The translations under genes and the position numbers were made by a program. Positions 45,588 to 53,634 of a stretch of 64,000 bases of DNA are shown here, piece after piece. How positions within the stretch are numbered: the stretch's first letter is position 1; every line of letters begins with the position of its first letter. The notes below the pieces were generated by a model. It did not search any database, was not told the origin of the DNA, and worked only from the letters and a program-made list of their open reading frames with translations. The stretch lies in NCBI GenBank assembly GCA_040877875.1, contig JBBDNC010000115.1:23941-87940 (forward strand), read 5' to 3'. Source of the stretch: JBBDNC01 sp040877875 (lineage in GTDB: Bacteria > Bacteroidota > Rhodothermia > Balneolales > Balneolaceae).

Positions 45588-46838
45588 TTATTCGTCCTCA
45601 AATTCATAGGCGATCACATCGATGATCTTTTCAGCCGTTTCCTTGTCTATCTTTCCCTCGGTTCTGCGAACAATCTCATCTTCGTCAAGTTCCAGAACCG
45701 CCCGGGCTGTGTCACAACCGATATTGTGCAGGATTTCAACGGTCTCCTCTCCAAAGTCGACAGTAAATTCATCCAGGTCAATATCATCTTCCTCTTCCAC
45801 CTCGCGATAGACGTCAATTTCACACCCCGTCAATTTGGAAGCAAGCCGTATATTCACCCCGCCTTTTCCAATCGCCTTGGAAACTTCATCGGCCGGAACC
45901 AAAACATTGGCGTGAGTTCCATCCTCACTCAGCTCTACTTTAAGTACCTTTGCCGGCTGAAGAGCTCGTTTGATAAATTCAAATTTATCATCTGTGTAGT
46001 TTATTACGTCAATATTTTCATTTTGCAATTCACGGACAATCGCATGAATTCGAATTCCCTTCATTCCCACACAAGCTCCAACCGGGTCAACTCTCTCGTC
46101 ATGAGAAAGTACAGCTACTTTAGAACGATCACCGGGTTCCCGGGCAATCTTCACTATATCTATAATCCCGTCAAAAACTTCAGGGATCTCATTTTCAAAA
46201 AGCCGCTCAAGAAAAAGCGGTGAAGTCCTCGATATGATAACAGATGGATTTCCATTATAACGTTTGACTTCCGATACCACCGCACGGATCGTATCTCCTT
46301 TCCTGTAACGGTCCTTGTATATTTGTTCGTTTTTGGGCATGACCAGTTCCACTCCGTTGTGGTTGACCAGGGTGTCACGGTTTCGAACCTGGTAAACATC
46401 TCCCAATACGATCTCACCAACCCGGTCAGAGTATTCGTCAAAAATATTGTCCTTTTCAATTTCACGGATTCTTTGGGCCAGTTGCTGACGCGCCATGGTA
46501 ACCGCTCGCCGGCCAAAATCAGTAATGGATATTTCCTGGGCAAACTCATCATAAAGTTCGAGATCCGCATCATGTTTGCGGGCCTCCTCAAGAGAGATTT
46601 CACTTACAGGATCCGTTAATTCTTCTTTGGGGACGACTTCCCGTATGTGAAGGATTTGAATTTCGCCCCGGTCGGGATTAAGAATGACGTCAAACGCTTC
46701 ATCAGACTCATACTTTTTACGAATCATGGTACGAAAAACATCCTCGAGAATCGTCAGCAACAGATCCTTCTCAATCCCTTTGTCTTTTGCAATTTCAGCA
46801 AAAGACTGAATAATCAGTTTGGAAACGTCATTTTGCAT
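45588..46838 (-). CDS. nusA: Transcription termination/antitermination factor NusA
   Basis: NusA binds RNA polymerase and nascent RNA. The protein has the N-terminal polymerase-binding domain (about 1-125), an S1 domain (GEIVLGDVYQVRNRDTLVNH near 135) and two KH domains (RVDPVGACVGMKGIRIHAIV near 240 and VSKAIGKGGVNIRLASKL near 315), then a short helix-hairpin-helix-like tail. I choose the ATG at 46838 (MQNDVSKLIIQSF) instead of the upstream possibility at 46949, which adds a non-conserved 37-residue stretch overlapping rimP. This gives 416 residues. It lies 28 bases after rimP. Confidence 0.95.
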   Translation of the reverse strand: MQNDVSKLIIQSFAEIAKDKGIEKDLLLTILEDVFRTMIRKKYESDEAFDVILNPDRGEIQILHIREVVPKEELTDPVSEISLEEARKHDADLELYDEFAQEISITDFGRRAVTMARQQLAQRIREIEKDNIFDEYSDRVGEIVLGDVYQVRNRDTLVNHNGVELVMPKNEQIYKDRYRKGDTIRAVVSEVKRYNGNPSVIISRTSPLFLERLFENEIPEVFDGIIDIVKIAREPGDRSKVAVLSHDERVDPVGACVGMKGIRIHAIVRELQNENIDVINYTDDKFEFIKRALQPAKVLKVELSEDGTHANVLVPADEVSKAIGKGGVNIRLASKLTGCEIDVYREVEEEDDIDLDEFTVDFGEETVEILHNIGCDTARAVLELDEDEIVRRTEGKIDKETAEKIIDVIAYEFEDE

Positions 46839-46866
46839 TTGGAAAATCCTGTTTATAAAATTGTTA

Positions 46867-47331
46867 CTATCGGCTAAATGTCGGGATAATTTTAGTCTCA
46901 ACGATTTTGTTAAAATCGATAAACGTGTGATCTCCTTTATCCATTTCAATTTTTATTTCATCACCGGATATATCACTGAGAATCCCTTCAAGTTTCCGGT
47001 ACCCTTCAGGTTCTTTAAATTTAACCCTGGCTTTTCGGCCAAGATTTTTCACATATTGTCGGCGGTCACTTAATGGCCGGCTCAAGCCGGGTGAAGAAAT
47101 ATTTAAACGGTATCCGGTCGAGAAAACTTCATGGGCATCCAGCACGAAATCGAGTTCAGAACTGATTCGTGTACAGGAATCAACACTGACATCCCCATGT
47201 TCCGAGTCAACGAAGATCCATACTACGGTTTCATTTCCACCTTTTATTTCTACATCAACAATAAACATATCTTCTTGCTGCACAATAGGTTCAGCAAGCT
47301 TTTTAATAATATTTATTTGATCCTTCAACAT
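46867..47331 (-). CDS. rimP: Ribosome maturation factor RimP
   Basis: RimP helps 30S assembly by promoting binding of uS12 and neighbours. The 154-residue protein has the N-terminal domain with DSEHGDVSVDSCTRISSEL near 53 and the sequence YRLNISSPGLSRPL near 72, then an Sm-like C-terminal domain. It heads the rimP-nusA-infB-rbfA-truB-ribF-rpsO-pnp group on the minus strand. A promoter-like box and a hairpin with eight Ts lie just upstream. Confidence 0.95.
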   Translation of the reverse strand: MLKDQINIIKKLAEPIVQQEDMFIVDVEIKGGNETVVWIFVDSEHGDVSVDSCTRISSELDFVLDAHEVFSTGYRLNISSPGLSRPLSDRRQYVKNLGRKARVKFKEPEGYRKLEGILSDISGDEIKIEMDKGDHTFIDFNKIVETKIIPTFSR

Positions 47332-47350
47332 TTAAATACCCTGACCTGAG

Positions 47351-47383
47351 AATAAAAAAAAGTGAGAACCTCCCGGCACCCAC
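47351..47383 (-). terminator. Terminator-like hairpin in the rimP operon leader
   Basis: On the minus strand GTGGGTGCCGGGAGGTTCTC onward (47383-47362) folds into a stem with a GGGA loop, one U-U mismatch and G-U pairs, directly followed by eight Ts and ATT (47361-47351). It lies 20 bases before the rimP ATG, between it and the promoter candidate. It could attenuate the operon or stop read-through antisense to the DUF192 gene. Confidence 0.5.
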
Positions 47384-47392
47384 TATAGATTG

Positions 47393-47423
47393 CAAAAATA
47401 CCTTTAATACCTGAGAATAACAA
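47393..47423 (-). promoter_or_regulatory. Bacteroidota-type promoter candidate for the rimP-pnp operon
   Basis: Read on the minus strand, TTG (47423-47421) is separated by 20 bases from TATTTTTG (47400-47393), an exact match to TAnnTTTG at accepted spacing. It is 62 bases upstream of the rimP ATG. Transcription would begin near the hairpin described at 47362-47383. Confidence 0.5.
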
Positions 47424-47595
47424 CTTTCGGCCTGTCTGAAATTCCCCGATAGACGAACTTAATCGTTTATCCATTCCATATATTTCAAACTCACACTGTA
47501 AGGGTTTTAAATCATTCCATAAAGGATTTAAATAGAGAAATTGATCCCTGAATACATTGCAATGTTTCTCGTGTTTGCTGGAGTATAGTACAGAA

Positions 47596-47697
47596 AGAGG
47601 GCTTTGAAAAACCAGGGGTTTTGTTCAATATCAAAGCCTGAATAAAGTTCGGTATTTTAAAAGGAAAATGATTTATATGAATGGTATTTTGAGAAGT
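47596..47697 (-). repeat. Degenerate third copy of the MITE-like repeat
   Basis: The first 45 bases (AGAGGGCTTTGAAAAACCAG onward, 47596-47640) match the inverse of the right end of the 29125-29298 element with about three mismatches. The palindromic centre is missing, and only short patches (GGTATTTTAAAAGG, ATTTTGAGAAG) resemble the other half. It is therefore shortened and decayed. Confidence 0.7.
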
Positions 47698-47760
47698 GAC
47701 AGTCATTAAATTCTCCTGATTAATCAGGAATACCCACGTTTATGATCGGCAGACCTGAAT

Positions 47761-48327
47761 ATGTATTTAATTAATTCAACTAAAATAGACTCGGGTATCC
47801 GGTATGTACCGGCCTCATTTCTGACACTGTTGTTTTGCATTACACTATGGTTGGGAGTCTCTTGCAGTCAGCAGCGGGACGGGGAGGAGGATAAACCCAC
47901 CGGAGGGAGGGATCTCGAATATACATCGGAGGTTACATTTTTAAATTCAGCCGGTGAAGTAGTCAGTACAATTGAGGCAGCAGTGGCTGATGATGAAGCC
48001 TCCCGGTCCGCCGGCCTTATGAATGTTCAGCAACTTCCGATGGACAAGGGGATGTTATTTATTTTCGAAAGTCAGCAGCCGAGGAGTTTTTGGATGGCCA
48101 ACACCCCATTGGCCCTGGATATCATTTTTGTCGATGAAAATTTTGAGATCGTCAGAATTCACCAAAACACTCAACCCTATTCGAATCAAAGCATAGAATC
48201 GGAAGAACCGGCGAAATACGTAATTGAAACCAATGCAGGATATACGTTACGGTATGACATCATGGAAGAGATGAGAGTTGAAATCCAAAACAGACCGGGC
48301 AGCGGGAATGAATTGCAGGTAGAGTAA
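47761..48327 (+). CDS. DUF192 family lipoprotein
   Basis: The 188-residue product begins with a signal ending in LGVSC (lipobox cysteine C35) followed by a charged linker, then a DUF192 domain from about residue 55: the SAGLMNVQQLPMDKGMLFIF segment, FWMANTPLALDIIFVD, and the YVIETNAGYT segment are diagnostic. DUF192 proteins are small, often exported, and have no established activity known to me. It is alone on the plus strand between two minus-strand operons, so it must have its own promoter. Confidence 0.87.
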   Translation: MYLINSTKIDSGIRYVPASFLTLLFCITLWLGVSCSQQRDGEEDKPTGGRDLEYTSEVTFLNSAGEVVSTIEAAVADDEASRSAGLMNVQQLPMDKGMLFIFESQQPRSFWMANTPLALDIIFVDENFEIVRIHQNTQPYSNQSIESEEPAKYVIETNAGYTLRYDIMEEMRVEIQNRPGSGNELQVE

Positions 48328-48358
48328 TTTATTGATCCGTTTTGCCGAATATCATTCT

Positions 48359-48985
48359 CTATTCACCTGTCCGGATCCCTTCAGATGAAGCCAATAACTG
48401 ATCGAATAGACGCGAAGCATTTTCTTCAAGTTCTTCCAGGCTTGCATCATTTTGAATAATCACATCACACAAAGCTGCCAGATTTTCGAAATCCTGTTGT
48501 TTGCTGATTCTTTCCAGAACTTCTTCCTTTGTCACACGATCCCTCTTACTAACCCGCAGAATACGATTTTCTTTTCCTGAAGTAACCAGTACAACATAGT
48601 CAAAATAATCAGGACGGCCATCATTCAGAAGGAGAGCCGCTTCCTGAACAAACATCGGGATTTCTTCTCTCTCGGCTTTTTGCATAAGCTGCAACACTTT
48701 CTTCCGGACAACCGGATGCACCAGGCGGTTGAGGGCCTCTACCTTGTTTTGCCGGAAAGCGACATCGGCGAGGTACTTTCGATTCAGGGAACCGTCCGGA
48801 TGGTAAGCCTTTTCGCCAAATTCTCTGCAAATCTGATGGATCAACTCCCTGTCACGTACCATCAGCCGTTTGGCAAGATCATCCGAATAGACTACAAAAG
48901 CGCCCCTCTTTTCCCACACTTTACATACGGTCGTCTTGCCACTGCCGATTCCGCCTGTTATGCCTACTTTCACCATATTCGTCAT
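48359..48985 (-). CDS. coaE: Dephospho-CoA kinase
   Basis: CoaE phosphorylates dephospho-CoA in the last step of CoA synthesis. The 208-residue protein has the P-loop GITGGIGSGKTT near residues 8-19, the DDLAKRLM segment near 36 and the LLLNDGRPDYFDYVVLV region near 117, then a C-terminal helical lid (RVSKRDRVTKEEVLERISKQ). Its ATG shares one base with the prfB stop (TGATG), so the two are coupled. A start at Met4 is also possible. Confidence 0.95.
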   Translation of the reverse strand: MTNMVKVGITGGIGSGKTTVCKVWEKRGAFVVYSDDLAKRLMVRDRELIHQICREFGEKAYHPDGSLNRKYLADVAFRQNKVEALNRLVHPVVRKKVLQLMQKAEREEIPMFVQEAALLLNDGRPDYFDYVVLVTSGKENRILRVSKRDRVTKEEVLERISKQQDFENLAALCDVIIQNDASLEELEENASRLFDQLLASSEGIRTGE

Positions 48986-50107
48986 CAGGAAGCCTGAACC
49001 GATGTTGCCATCAGGTAGGATTTGATAAATTCATTCAGGTCGCCGTCCATGACTCCATCGACATCCCCGGTTTCATGATCGGTTCTGTGATCTTTTACCA
49101 TATTATAGGGATGGAAAACGTAGGAGCGAATTTGAGATCCCCATTCAATTTTATTCTTGGAATCCTCGAGCTTTTGTTTTTCCCGCTCCTTGATATTTTT
49201 TTCAAGCTCATAAATTTTGGATTTTAGCAACTGCATGGCCTTTTCGCGGTTCTGAAGCTGAGAGCGCTCCTGCTGGCATTCCGCAACGACCCTTTCCTGG
49301 CTGCCGTCAGATAACTCCCCCTCCCAGATCAAACGGACACCTGTTTCAACCTTGTTGACATTTTGTCCTCCCGCCCCGCTGGCATGGAAACGCTGAAGTT
49401 CAACCTCACTTTCGTTTAATCCAATATCGATCGAATCATCCACGACCGGGGATACAAAGACTGAACAGAATGATGTGTGGCGGCGGGAATTACTGTCAAA
49501 CGGGGAAATTCTAACCAGGCGATGAACCCCGCTTTCAGCTTTCAGAAAACCATAGGCATTTGTACCACTGACTTCAATCGTTGCACTTTTTAATCCTGCC
49601 ACATCACCGGTCTGATATTCGATGGTTGAAACTTTATATCCATTCTGCTCTGCCCATCGGTTGTACATCCGAAAGAGCATTTCTGCCCAGTCCTGGCTTT
49701 CCGTTCCACCGGCTCCGGGATTGAACGTCACAATCGCATCCCGATGGTCATCTTCCCCGGAAAGCATATTTTCAAGTTCGAGGTCTTCCAGTTTTTTTTT
49801 GAATTTTCCAGACTCTTCCCGGAGTTCCTCGGTGACTTCCTCTCCTTCTTTCAGAAACTGTTCATATACCCGGATACTTTCCCGCAGGTCATTCAATTCA
49901 TCCCAGCTTTCAACCAGGTTTTTTTCATAGTCGATTTGACGCATGATCTGACTTGCATGATCCGGATCGTTCCAAAAATTCGGATCCTGAGTCTGTTCCT
50001 GCAGTTCTATAATCCTGACTTTTCTCTTATCATAGTCAAAGGTACCCCCTGAGGGCATCCAAACGCTCAAATAAGGGCTCCAGTTTTTCAATGCTTATCT
50101 GTTCCAT
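48985..50107 (-). CDS. prfB: Peptide chain release factor 2, programmed +1 frameshift
   Basis: RF2 reads UGA and UAA stops and releases the peptide. The first 23 codons run from ATG at 50107 in one frame (MEQISIEKLEPLFERLDALR, then GYL) to an in-frame TGA at 50038-50036. Decoding must slip +1 at CTT-TGA-C, and the rest (DYDKRKVRIIELQEQ onward) continues to 48985. Joined, the protein has about 373 residues, with the SPF recognition motif (VRISPFDSN) and the catalytic GGQ (HASGAGGQNVNK). A start taken from 50091 in the second frame would give a non-native N-terminus, so I prefer the joined form. Confidence 0.95.
50035..50050 (-). promoter_or_regulatory. prfB: prfB autoregulatory frameshift site
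   Basis: On the minus strand AGGGGGTACCTTTGAC contains a Shine-Dalgarno-like AGGGGG three bases before CTT, the slippery CTT codon, the in-frame stop TGA and the following C. This is the classical RF2 signal: low RF2 slows termination at its own UGA and favours the +1 shift. Confidence 0.93.
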
Positions 50108-50227
50108 AGTTATACTCAGCTCATGGGTAATTGGGAATTAACTGTACTGCTGCGTATCGGGGATCAAAGATCCAGCTATGATAGCCCTGCATCATTTCTG
50201 TTTGCCAAATAGAATAGGGTAAATTTT

Positions 50228-50479
50228 TTAATGACGCATGAGTTTGGCGAGAATCACACCCAGGAGAAGTCCACCGGCAAATGCTGCCCCGACTCCCTGT
50301 TCCGGGTTAGCCCGGACATAACGGCGTGCGTTTCTGTATTCATGCTTCATGTCCTGTTCAAGCCTTCCTTTTTCATCCCGTAATTTGTTCGCCAGTTCGT
50401 TATAAGCATTTTCAAGCGAACGCTTCTTTTCTTCAAGGGTTTCGTCGATCATATCTTTCTTTTTTCCTTTGTCAGCCAT
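50228..50479 (-). CDS. Small ElaB/DUF883-like membrane-anchored protein
   Basis: The 83-residue protein has a charged helical N-terminal part (residues 10-55, with MIDETLEEKKRSLENAYNEL then LEQDMKHEYRNARRY) and a C-terminal glycine-rich membrane segment (residues about 57-80, ending VILAKLMRH), as in the ElaB/YgaM/YqjD and DUF883 proteins. AAGGAG lies nine bases before the ATG (minus strand, 50494-50489). Members of this group are associated with stress response or ribosome tethering at the membrane in enterobacteria; the same role here is only inferred. Confidence 0.7.
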   Translation of the reverse strand: MADKGKKKDMIDETLEEKKRSLENAYNELANKLRDEKGRLEQDMKHEYRNARRYVRANPEQGVGAAFAGGLLLGVILAKLMRH

Positions 50480-50542
50480 AATCTGTTTCTCCTTTTAAAA
50501 TTATCTTATAAAGATAGTTATTTTCTATTTAACAAATGCTAT

Positions 50543-52333
50543 TCAAGCAATGGTTCCCGTTTTATCGATCGCCTGTTCTTTGTATTGAAGTTCATAAAGT
50601 TTCTTATAAATTCCGTTCTCTTTGGTTAACAATTCTTGATGGTTTCCCATTTCACGAATCTCGCCTTTATGCATGACCAGGATTTTATCAGCATCCTGAA
50701 TGGTTGAGAGGCGATGGGCAATCACAATAGAGGTGCTCCCTTTCATCATATGCCGGCAGGCATTCGTAACCAGTTGCTCGGTTTCAGAATCAACACTTGA
50801 AGTTGCTTCATCCAACACCAGGATTGTCGGTTCATAGACCATCGCTCTTACAAAACAGATAAGTTGTCGTTGCCCCATAGACAGGGATGCGCCGCGCTCT
50901 TGCAACAGGTAATCATACTGACCCGGTAATTTTTTAATAAAAGAGTGAGCTTCCACCTTTTTGGCCGTTTCGATAACCTTTTCCCTGCTAATGTCCGGAT
51001 TCCCGAGGGTAATATTTTCAAGTACTGTCCCGGAGAACAATGCATTGTCCTGCAGAACAAGAGCAAAGAAGGATCGGAGGCGGTCGAGCTTGAGTTCCCG
51101 GATATCCACCCCGTCCAACTGTATGGATCCGCTCCGGATATCATAGAACCTCATCAGCAAGTTAATGATCGTTGTCTTTCCGGCCCCGGTTGCCCCGACA
51201 ATTGCCGTGCTTTTACCCGGCTGTACTTCAAAGCTGATATTTCGAAGGACTTCCGCTTCATTGGGATTATATTGAAATGAAACATCCTTGAATCGTATAT
51301 GCCCTTTTGCATGGTTGATTTTTTGGGGATGCTCCGGATCTTTGACCTGATTTTCCGTATCCAGTACATTAAAAATTCGTTCGGATGAAGCCAGTGCAGA
51401 CTGTAGGGTATTGTATTTTTCCGAAAGTCCACGAATGGGGTTAAAGAACTGACGCACATACTGGATAAAGGCAAGGAGCACTCCGAAAGTCAACTGATCC
51501 ATCAAGGCCCTGGCCCCGCCATACCAGACCACCAAAGCCATCGCCAGACTTGCAAGGACTTCTACGACCGGCCAGAATATTGCAAAATAAAAAATCGTAT
51601 CTATATGAGCCTTGCGGTGATGGCTGTTAATGGATTCAAATTTTTCTTGCTCTTTCTCCTCACGGTTAAAGAGCTGTACAATGGCCATTCCGCTGATATG
51701 TTCCTGAACAAACGAATTAAGCTGTGCAATACGATCCCGTACATTCAAAAATGAAACCCGAACTTTTGCCTTAAACCAGAAGGTTGCATAAAAAAGTATC
51801 GGGAGTACAAGAATAGCCACAATCGTCAACTCCCAACTCATCGCAAGCATGAAATACAGGATAAAGAAAATACGGAACAGGTCGCCCGCCATGTTTACAA
51901 CCCCGTCTGACAGCAGCTCACTTAACGCTTCTATATCACTGGTTGTCCGGGTAATGAGCCGGCCGATCGGATTTTTGTCAAAAAACTGGACGTGGAGAGA
52001 CTGGATTTTCCTAAATACGGTATTTCGCAAACTGTAGAGAGTCCCCTGTCCAAACCAGCGGGTCAGATAAGTGTTGGCCACGAGTATCAGAAATTCGCCG
52101 GTCAGGGCGCCAACGAGAAGAAACACGATCCAGAGCAAGCCTTCATAATCGCCGTTTACGATATAGTCATCCACAGCGATCTGGGTGAGCTTCGGCCGGA
52201 TCGTGCTCAGCAGTGCCGCTGCAAGCGTCAATACGATTGCAAGCAGCACAAACCATCGATACGGTTTAAGGAAATAATAAAGCCGCCGAATTAAAACTGA
52301 ATCGACGGCTTTTGAATCCATTTTGCTACTCAA
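50543..52333 (-). CDS. ABC exporter half-transporter with degenerate signature motif
   Basis: The 596-residue protein has a six-helix membrane domain (about 1-325) and an ATPase domain (about 340-580). The ATPase has a normal Walker A (GATGAGKT, 380-387) and a catalytic Glu (LDEATSSVD, E509), but its signature reads LSMGQ (484-488) instead of LSGGQ. The other half-transporter, encoded by 53635-55434, has the opposite defect. Together they fit a heterodimeric exporter with one full and one degenerate ATP site. The gene lies 15 bases downstream of the RNase Z-like gene. Substrate is unknown; MsbA-like lipid or drug export is possible. Confidence 0.93.
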   Translation of the reverse strand: MSSKMDSKAVDSVLIRRLYYFLKPYRWFVLLAIVLTLAAALLSTIRPKLTQIAVDDYIVNGDYEGLLWIVFLLVGALTGEFLILVANTYLTRWFGQGTLYSLRNTVFRKIQSLHVQFFDKNPIGRLITRTTSDIEALSELLSDGVVNMAGDLFRIFFILYFMLAMSWELTIVAILVLPILFYATFWFKAKVRVSFLNVRDRIAQLNSFVQEHISGMAIVQLFNREEKEQEKFESINSHHRKAHIDTIFYFAIFWPVVEVLASLAMALVVWYGGARALMDQLTFGVLLAFIQYVRQFFNPIRGLSEKYNTLQSALASSERIFNVLDTENQVKDPEHPQKINHAKGHIRFKDVSFQYNPNEAEVLRNISFEVQPGKSTAIVGATGAGKTTIINLLMRFYDIRSGSIQLDGVDIRELKLDRLRSFFALVLQDNALFSGTVLENITLGNPDISREKVIETAKKVEAHSFIKKLPGQYDYLLQERGASLSMGQRQLICFVRAMVYEPTILVLDEATSSVDSETEQLVTNACRHMMKGSTSIVIAHRLSTIQDADKILVMHKGEIREMGNHQELLTKENGIYKKLYELQYKEQAIDKTGTIA

Positions 52334-52348
52334 AATGTACGATTGAAA

Positions 52349-53557
52349 TTAGAAACGGTTAAAATCATCAAAAGGAGTCCGCGGAGTAATATGCCGCGGC
52401 TTTCTTGATGAATCGTTCTGGTTATCATTCTTTTTCTTTCGACGATTATCCGAAGACTTTTTACTGCGGCTGTCATCATTATTTTTACTGCTTCTGCCCT
52501 TATAATTCTTTCTCTTCCGGAAACGTTTCTGTTTGTCGTCCGTATTTTTACCTCCCTTTGAATACCTCTTCTTACCGGAACCGGATTTTTTATCTACTTC
52601 CTTGATATAGACCTTGGGAGTGATGATTCCTTTTTCATGGGCTGGATCCGTAAAGATCGGCCTCATTTCCGTAGCCAGCCAGGCCGGGAAAAAATGCTGT
52701 CTGGCTTCCCGGAGCAGAACAAACGGATTCGTATATCGAGCTGAAAAGTGTGAAATCACCAACAGTTTCGTCTGGGCCTCGTTCGCCACCCTGGCCGCAT
52801 CTACAGCAGTAGAATGGCCGGTTTCTTCAGCCTTGTCAGAAAGGTTTTCTCCAAACGTAGCTTCATGCAGAAGAATATTGGTATTCATCCCGAGTTTCAC
52901 GGCATTTGGAGAGTACCGGGTATCCGTGATATATGCGAAACTGTCACCCGGCCGTGGATGCCCCACGATATCCTGGGATTTTACGAGCGTGCCGTCATCA
53001 AGCTCCACATCCTTGCCGGCTTTGAGATCCTTATATTGCCAATCCTCAGAAATACCCTTGGCTTCCGCCTTATCGGCATCTACTTTCCCCGGCCTGTCCT
53101 TTTCCTGAAATCGATAGCCGATACAAAAACTGTTGTGGTTCAACGGGCGTGCTTCCACATAGAATTCTTCTACATCCACGACCCTTTCGTGTTCAAAGCC
53201 TTCCTCCAGTTCAACGTAATTGACTTCAAATCCCAGGTCTATATTGGCAAAGTTGAAATTCCATTCAATAAAATCTCGAATTCCTTTTGGGGCGACAAGG
53301 GTAATCGGCTTATCCCTTCGCTGCAATTGCAAGGTAGAAAATAACCCAATCAATCCTGCAAAGTGATCCACGTCAAAATGAGATAAAAAGATATAGTCGA
53401 CTTTTGACCGTTTTAATCCGGCCTGGAGCATTCGCATCTGGGTATTTTCTCCACAGTCAAACAGATAAACACTGCCTTCCCTCCAAAGAGCTACGGATGG
53501 CAAATGTCTGGTTGCAGTCGGCGTTGCCGAAGCGACTCCTAATGGTATGATAATCAT
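52349..53557 (-). CDS. RNase Z-like metallo-beta-lactamase protein with altered HxDxDH motif
   Basis: The 402-residue protein resembles RNase Z (tRNA 3' processing), with the opening GVASATPTATRHLPSVAL, a D212 in YITDTRYSPN, HEATF (H231), GHSTA (H248) and SHFSARY (H270). The main metal motif, however, reads HFDVDH (H60-D62-D64-H65) instead of HxHxDH, so the second histidine ligand is an aspartate. Residues 323-402 form a basic, disordered tail rich in Lys, Arg, Ser and Asn that may bind RNA. It sits between two ABC half-transporter genes on the same strand. It may be the organism's RNase Z or a related hydrolase. Confidence 0.8.
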   Translation of the reverse strand: MIIIPLGVASATPTATRHLPSVALWREGSVYLFDCGENTQMRMLQAGLKRSKVDYIFLSHFDVDHFAGLIGLFSTLQLQRRDKPITLVAPKGIRDFIEWNFNFANIDLGFEVNYVELEEGFEHERVVDVEEFYVEARPLNHNSFCIGYRFQEKDRPGKVDADKAEAKGISEDWQYKDLKAGKDVELDDGTLVKSQDIVGHPRPGDSFAYITDTRYSPNAVKLGMNTNILLHEATFGENLSDKAEETGHSTAVDAARVANEAQTKLLVISHFSARYTNPFVLLREARQHFFPAWLATEMRPIFTDPAHEKGIITPKVYIKEVDKKSGSGKKRYSKGGKNTDDKQKRFRKRKNYKGRSSKNNDDSRSKKSSDNRRKKKNDNQNDSSRKPRHITPRTPFDDFNRF

Positions 53558-53634
53558 TGTATTCTCCCGTTATGTTGATTTGATTGGGGTGATTACCGGT
53601 CAGGTAACCAAATCCCACAGATTTCAAGTATCTA

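Larger units (their letters stand above)
47332..47760. other. Divergent intergenic stretch: promoter, hairpin and repeat remnant
   Basis: The 429 bases between rimP (minus) and the DUF192 gene (plus) contain a rimP promoter candidate (47393-47423), a terminator-like hairpin (47351-47383) and a decayed repeat copy (47596-47697). The rest is AT-rich without a convincing gene; the short minus-strand frame at 47512-47706 arises from the repeat sequence. Confidence 0.6.

Noticed and set aside
45588..46949. Longer nusA start at 46949
   Set aside because: The extra 37 residues overlap rimP and are unlike NusA N-termini; the ATG at 46838 begins the conserved domain.
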